DNA of 5,399 nucleotides. It comes from Candidatus Forterrea sp. (lineage in GTDB: Archaea > Iainarchaeota > Iainarchaeia > Iainarchaeales > JAAZKV01). A program made the position numbers and the translations under genes. The notes under the pieces are model-generated. The model worked only from the letters and a program-made list of their open reading frames with translations. It made no database searches and was not told where the DNA came from. Below are positions 5,373 to 5,399 of the stretch, piece after piece. The DNA lies in NCBI GenBank assembly GCA_020717885.1, contig DYDN01000057.1, forward strand, positions 1 to 5,399. Direction: 5' to 3'. Within the stretch, counting starts at the first letter, position 1. The number at the start of each line of letters is the position of its first letter.

Positions 5373-5399
5373 GGAACATTTTTGGCATAGCTTTAGTGT

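Noticed and set aside
5371..5399. ATG at 5371 on the plus strand running open to the window edge (MEHFWHSFS...)
   Set aside because: Only nine full codons are visible, too few to support a partial gene. A divergent gene here remains possible and would need sequence beyond 5399.

Overview
The window looks like chromosomal DNA from an archaeon with a compact, AT-rich genome, probably a DPANN-type lineage (inference). Three things point this way. It carries an NreA-family DNA repair protein, a family essentially confined to archaea, with a C-terminal PCNA-binding box. Its promoters look archaeal: TATA-like boxes about 25 bases before leaderless starts. Its one clear Shine-Dalgarno site is GAGGGTGA. 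Against that background the threonyl-tRNA synthetase is of the bacterial type and lacks the usual N-terminal TGS domain. I cannot name the species or phylum from the sequence alone.

Layout from left to right. Positions 1-121 hold no gene but carry a 13-bp perfect inverted repeat followed directly by a 14-bp palindrome. A minus-strand thrS fills 122-1864. A 244-base spacer (1865-2108) holds the thrS promoter and two small hairpins. Two minus-strand genes, 2109-2618 and 2649-3086, encode small, mostly low-complexity proteins that are clearly related to each other. They share an N-terminal motif, a central motif and a four-cysteine C-terminal module. A divergent promoter region (3087-3232) separates them from plus-strand nreA (3233-4465). 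Two more minus-strand genes of unknown function follow: 4482-5000, convergent with nreA, and 5027-5290.

The main candidate for something undescribed is the paralogous pair. Every cysteine in both proteins lies in a C-x11-C-x6-C-x4-C module with a conserved His two residues after the first Cys. The two genes form a probable operon (B at 2649-3086 first, then A at 2109-2618) and are divergent from nreA. This reads as a small family of putative metal-binding proteins with disordered linkers. A link to NreA and DNA repair rests only on position and is speculative. ThrRS is a housekeeping enzyme and shows no sign of functional linkage to the rest.
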